A stretch of DNA of 64,000 nucleotides, from contig JANQQU010000022.1 of assembly GCA_028284905.1 (NCBI GenBank), forward strand, positions 248,001 through 312,000, in the 5' to 3' direction. Made by a program: the position numbers and the translations under genes. The DNA comes from Calditrichia bacterium (GTDB lineage Bacteria > Calditrichota > Calditrichia > RBG-13-44-9 > J075). Under the pieces are notes generated by a model that saw only the letters and a list, made by a program, of their open reading frames with translations, was not told the DNA's origin and did not search any database. This document shows, in pieces, positions 60,756-64,000 of the stretch; position 1 is the first letter of the stretch, and every line of letters begins with the position of its first letter.

Positions 60756-61910
60756 GTGGCATTGCTGAATAAATATAAGAAAATACAAGAAGATTTGGGT
60801 ATTATCGGTACATCCGAAAAAATCCGCGAATTAGTCGAATTAATCATTTCTATTGCACCTACCAACATTTCTGTGCTGATTACCGGAGAAAGCGGTACTG
60901 GCAAGGAAGTTTTTTCCAAAGCGATTCATGAGTTAAGTCCTCGCAATAAGAGCAATATGTTGACTGTGAACTGCGGGGCTATCCCGGAAGGGTTGCTGGA
61001 AAGCGAGCTTTTCGGACATGAGAAAGGCGCTTTTACCGGCGCAGTAGCATCGAAAAAAGGGTATTTTGAACTGGCTGACAATGGCACCATTCTCCTGGAT
61101 GAAATTGGGGAGATGTCTTTACAAACCCAGGTGAAATTATTACGAGTGCTGGAAAGCGGTGAGTTTATGCGCGTCGGCAGTGGGGAACTGAAAAAAGTGG
61201 ATGTGCGGGTAATTGCTGCAACCAATCGGGATTTAAACCGAATGGTTCAACGGAAAGAGTTTCGAAAAGATTTATACTATCGTCTGAAAGCGGTGGCCTT
61301 ACACTTGCCCCCGATTCGGCAGCGCCGGGAAGATATCCCTTTGCTGCTGCATCATTTCATTGAAGAGTTCCGGGATAAACAAGATGTTACTTTTGCCGGG
61401 TTTTCCAGCGATGCAGTGAGTATTTTGAATAATTATGACTGGCCGGGAAATGTTCGGGAAATGCGTAATTTTATAGATACGGTGATTGTTCTCTCCCGCG
61501 GCGAAGAAGTTGGCGCTGGCATGGTGCGCGAGCATCTTCATGGCTATGAAGAAGAATCTGTGCCCGTTTCCACGACGTTGCCGATGCCGATGGGAATTTC
61601 CACGGAAGAAGCGGAAAGAGAGTTGATGTACAAAGCCCTCGTTTCATTAGGCATTGAAGTAAAAGAGATGAAAAACATGATGGTGCAGTTTTTTGATCGT
61701 TTGAATGAATATATCCGTCAGGGCACTTTTTATGAGCCGGTGGGTGTCGAACGAAATGGCGATGACATAAAACCATTAGATGAAATGGAACGGGAAATGA
61801 TCGAAAAGGCCCTCGATATGCATCGGGGAAACCGTCGAAAAGTTGCCCGCGCGCTTAATATTAGTGAAAGAACCTTATATCGAAAAATTAAAGAATATGA
61901 TCTGGGATAA
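60756..61910 (+). CDS. Receiverless sigma-54-dependent activator
   Basis: A 384-residue transcriptional activator that starts directly with its AAA+ domain (about 15-240), without a receiver or GAF domain. Walker A is GESGTGKE, the sigma-54 loop is GAFTGAVA, Walker B GTILLDEIGEM, and DWPGNVREMRNF marks the end of the domain. A linker of about 100 residues (EEAERELMYKALVSLGIEVKEMKNMMVQFFDRL) leads to the Fis helix-turn-helix HRGNRRKVARALNISERTLYRKIKEY. In FCB bacteria this type of gene often sits directly before lptE, as here. GTG 60756 is set by GGCGGAG seven bases upstream. lptE starts 14 bases before its stop, so translation is coupled. Confidence 0.92.
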   Translation: MALLNKYKKIQEDLGIIGTSEKIRELVELIISIAPTNISVLITGESGTGKEVFSKAIHELSPRNKSNMLTVNCGAIPEGLLESELFGHEKGAFTGAVASKKGYFELADNGTILLDEIGEMSLQTQVKLLRVLESGEFMRVGSGELKKVDVRVIAATNRDLNRMVQRKEFRKDLYYRLKAVALHLPPIRQRREDIPLLLHHFIEEFRDKQDVTFAGFSSDAVSILNNYDWPGNVREMRNFIDTVIVLSRGEEVGAGMVREHLHGYEEESVPVSTTLPMPMGISTEEAERELMYKALVSLGIEVKEMKNMMVQFFDRLNEYIRQGTFYEPVGVERNGDDIKPLDEMEREMIEKALDMHRGNRRKVARALNISERTLYRKIKEYDLG

Positions 61911-62403
61911 ATATTCATTTCGATTATTATGTATTGTTGTAGTGTTGTTGAACCTTAGCTGCATTAAGTATTCATTCAAGGGGGCGCTGCCTTCAAATCT
62001 GAAGACTGTTGCTATCCCGTTGTTTGAAGACCGCAGCCGGTGGGTCGGTTTGCAGGAAGAAATGACCCAGCAGGTTGTTGATGCTTTTATACAGGACAAT
62101 ACACTGCAGGTGATAGAAGATGAATCTGAAGTCGACCTTTTGTTGAAGGGAACGATTGTTTCTGTCCGCGAAAGAAATACCTCTGTTAGCAGCAGCGAGC
62201 AGGTAGAAGAGCAGGAATTGGTTGTATCTGTAAAAGTTGAATGTTTGAACACTCATTTGGATAAACCGCTCTGGAGCGGCACAGTATCGGATTTTGCTAC
62301 CGTTAGCGGCACAGCTTCCCTGGAAGAAAGGGAGGCAGCGGTCATTGAGGCAACGGAGAAGATCGTTGAAGAGATATTAAACCGGACGGTAGCGGCCTGG
62401 TAA
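61897..62403 (+). CDS. lptE: LptE-family LPS-assembly lipoprotein
   Basis: A 168-residue lipoprotein. The signal ends with NLSC, followed by the family start IKYSFKGALPSNLKTVAIPLFEDRSRW. An alpha-beta fold follows (MTQQVVDAFIQDNTLQVIEDESEVDLLLKGTIVSVRERNTSV) and a helical end (EREAAVIEATEKIVEEILNRTVAAW). LptE plugs the LptD barrel and helps insert lipopolysaccharide into the outer membrane, so the organism has an LPS-type outer membrane. ATG 61897 lies inside the preceding gene; upstream in-frame codons from 61843 belong to that gene's other frame. LptD is not in the window. Confidence 0.88.
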   Translation: MIWDKYSFRLLCIVVVLLNLSCIKYSFKGALPSNLKTVAIPLFEDRSRWVGLQEEMTQQVVDAFIQDNTLQVIEDESEVDLLLKGTIVSVRERNTSVSSSEQVEEQELVVSVKVECLNTHLDKPLWSGTVSDFATVSGTASLEEREAAVIEATEKIVEEILNRTVAAW

Positions 62404-62424
62404 TCTAAAAAAAGGAAAAATCGC

Positions 62425-64000
62425 ATGGAAAATTTCTTCGAACTGAACAATCTGGAGCAGTTTTGTACAGAAAATCCCGGTTCGATAGCTTTTGCATTTC
62501 TGGCGTTGGAAAAAATCAATGTTGGTGATCTTGAATCTGCATTAAATATTGCCGAGCAAGGCAGTCGCCAGCATCCTACTTATGCATTTGGTCATTACGT
62601 ACTCGCTTTATGTTATTATCATTCGAATGATTATACCAAGGCGAAAACGCATCTGGAGTTGGCTGTTGCATATGATGAAAAAAACCCCCGTGCATGGAAA
62701 TTGCTCAGTGAAATCAACCAGAAACTGGACTTACCGCTGTTGGCTGAAGATGGCAATCTGCAGTATTTCTTGTTAGATCCTTTTAATAGTGATGCTGTCA
62801 ATCAATTCCGTCAGGCTGATATCGATCAATTCAATGCCTTCGAGAACGGGCAGGAAATCTCGCTGGAAAACGAATTTGAGGATATCGTTGATATGCCGGA
62901 AGAGGCAGCGGCTGCTCCGGCTGTCGATATGCCCGACCCGGAGGAGAGCATCGCCGAACTTTTTGAAGACATGCCCGATCCGGAACCGGAGACGGACATA
63001 TCGCAGAAAGTTGATGAAGTTTTTAAAGAAACCATGGGCGATATGTCCCTGGATCGTGAAGAGTTCAGCAATATTGAAGGTGATGACGCTGCGCAGGAAT
63101 CTTTCTTTGAGGACATCTTTAGCGATGATAATGAGCCGACTGAGATTCAGGCGGAAACAGAAAGCCCCGCTGCGCCTCCGGAAGCGTCCATTTTTGATGA
63201 GACTTTTACTACGGACAGTCCGGCTGCGCCTCCCGAAGAGTCCCTCTTTGATGATACATTTGCTGCAGAGACTCCTGCTGCGCCTCCGGAGGAATCTTTC
63301 TTTGATGATACTTTTGCTAACATCGAGATCGATGAAACAGATCTGGCGCCGGAAAATCCAACTGCCAGTTCACTTGATGATACCATCGGATTTAATACCG
63401 AAGATTTTGCCAATACCGACGATGTTACCCCTTCCGGTAAAGAAACCGAAGCAAAGGATTTTGAAGCCATCGGCGATTTTGCCGCAGAAGAGAATGTTTT
63501 TGGTGGGATAGACGATATTGCCGATGAAGAAGTTGTCGAAGAAAACGGGCTGGACATCAATGCTGAGCTGGACGATTTCTTCTCCGACTACGATATCGAA
63601 GAGACTCCGGAAGAAGACGTCGTGGAGGATGTTGATCAGATTAATTTTGGCAATATTTTGTTCGATGATTCCGTGGTGAATGAAGTTACTCCCGGAACGA
63701 CACCGGAAATCGAAGAAGAAACGCTGATGGATTATAATGCTATGGTCGACGACATTATTGCAGAAAATAATGAAGAGCAAACGATCATTTCAGCTGCAGA
63801 AATATTTGAAAATAATGATGTTGAAGAAGAAACTGATATTCCAATTCCGGAAATGCCGGAAGCCCCTCCTACTGCCAGTGAAGATGTTTCGGTGAGCTTA
63901 AATGCAGATGTGCTGGATAAAAATGAAAACGGTGCAGAAGGGGGAGAAAGCAGCTTCCGTCCATCTGCAACCCGTTTCGGCCGGCCACCGCTCTTAACAC
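62425..64000 (+). CDS. Acidic TPR protein with tandem repeats, C-terminus beyond window
   Basis: At least 525 residues, open at the right edge. The first 110 residues are TPR-like (SIAFAFLALEKINVGDLESALNIAEQG...YVLALCYYHSNDYTKAKTHLELA). The remainder is very acidic, Pro-rich and apparently disordered. It contains three tandem 18-residue repeats (63160-63321) of the form PAAPPEESxFDDTF, and looser FDDxF/FEDIF motifs. No signal peptide, so cytoplasmic. AAAGGA precedes ATG 62425 at 22 bases after lptE, so it is third in the operon. The final visible residues (RFGRPP) turn basic, hinting at a different domain beyond the edge. Function unknown; a TPR adaptor with an acidic docking tail is an inference. 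A 240-codon ORF in another frame here is a shadow. Confidence 0.8.
   Translation, partial: MENFFELNNLEQFCTENPGSIAFAFLALEKINVGDLESALNIAEQGSRQHPTYAFGHYVLALCYYHSNDYTKAKTHLELAVAYDEKNPRAWKLLSEINQKLDLPLLAEDGNLQYFLLDPFNSDAVNQFRQADIDQFNAFENGQEISLENEFEDIVDMPEEAAAAPAVDMPDPEESIAELFEDMPDPEPETDISQKVDEVFKETMGDMSLDREEFSNIEGDDAAQESFFEDIFSDDNEPTEIQAETESPAAPPEASIFDETFTTDSPAAPPEESLFDDTFAAETPAAPPEESFFDDTFANIEIDETDLAPENPTASSLDDTIGFNTEDFANTDDVTPSGKETEAKDFEAIGDFAAEENVFGGIDDIADEEVVEENGLDINAELDDFFSDYDIEETPEEDVVEDVDQINFGNILFDDSVVNEVTPGTTPEIEEETLMDYNAMVDDIIAENNEEQTIISAAEIFENNDVEEETDIPIPEMPEAPPTASEDVSVSLNADVLDKNENGAEGGESSFRPSATRFGRPPLLT

Noticed and set aside
62789-63511. 240-codon ORF rich in Arg and Leu
   Set aside because: It is the shifted frame of the acidic repeat region of the 62425 gene; the in-frame TPR protein is the real one.

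Overview
The window is bacterial chromosome, about 48-50% GC by eye, densely coded on both strands. Two secreted proteins (7357-8568 and 34418-35986) end in the YPNPFNP-type C-terminal sorting domain used by type IX secretion. A PorV/PorQ-like outer-membrane protein is encoded at 55252-56244, an LptE-type lipoprotein at 61897-62403, and there are several lipoproteins and NtrC/sigma-54 regulators. This points to a Gram-negative member of the FCB group. The YPNPFNP signature and mixed gene content suggest a Calditrichota/KSB1-like lineage rather than classical Bacteroidota; that placement is inference. No rRNA, CRISPR array, prophage or complete insertion sequence was seen.

Layout. 1-9.8 kb: end of pgl, an orphan ChlI/MoxR-like AAA+ ATPase, a kinase/FGE-like/hydrolase fusion protein, a secreted esterase, a crotonase-family enzyme, a secreted beta-propeller and a membrane AraC regulator. 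10.3-17.5 kb: dihaem cytochrome and strictosidine-synthase-like protein, a zinc-ribbon/TPR membrane protein, a GHMP sugar kinase with a GH1 glycosidase, then a RAYT transposase beside two kinds of REP-like repeat. 17.5-25 kb: an operon of DUF58, transglutaminase, MoxR ATPase and a large TPR protein. 25-28 kb: glycosylasparaginase with a ROK sugar kinase, and a small WV-repeat protein. 28-36 kb: an epimerase-type threonine dehydrogenase, TlpA-like protein, Gly-rich lipoprotein, PrpE, a dienelactone hydrolase lipoprotein and an M28 peptidase. 36-43.5 kb: HutH, an ECF42-type sigma factor with a DGPF protein, a periplasmic carbonic anhydrase, a lipoprotein and an amine oxidase.

43.5-46.3 kb holds two tRNA-Pro genes (CGG and GGG) flanking glycosyltransferase, pcm and a DUF368/PopT transporter, all on the minus strand. 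46.4-51.1 kb has a phosphodiester glycosidase, a DPP4-like peptidase and an NFACT/RqcH protein. 51.1-55 kb carries a lone receiver protein, an NtrC-type regulator and its membrane histidine kinase. 55.2-60.3 kb holds the PorV/PorQ protein, a 650-bp spacer with two matching palindromes, a DinG-type exonuclease-helicase and a DinB-family protein. 60.7-64 kb is a receiverless sigma-54 activator, LptE and an acidic TPR protein running off the right edge.

Coherent units. The DUF58/transglutaminase/MoxR/TPR genes form one envelope operon, and the transglutaminase carries a tandem duplication of about 107 residues in its extracytoplasmic part. Glycosylasparaginase plus ROK kinase looks like a small pathway for the GlcNAc-Asn core of N-glycoproteins. 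The ECF42 sigma factor and DGPF protein are a known pairing. The least explained items are the kinase/FGE/hydrolase fusion, the RAYT-associated repeats with a third copy 26 kb away, the twin palindromes before dinG, and the acidic repeat protein at the right end. I did not find a system I could defend as wholly new; these are the best candidates for follow-up.
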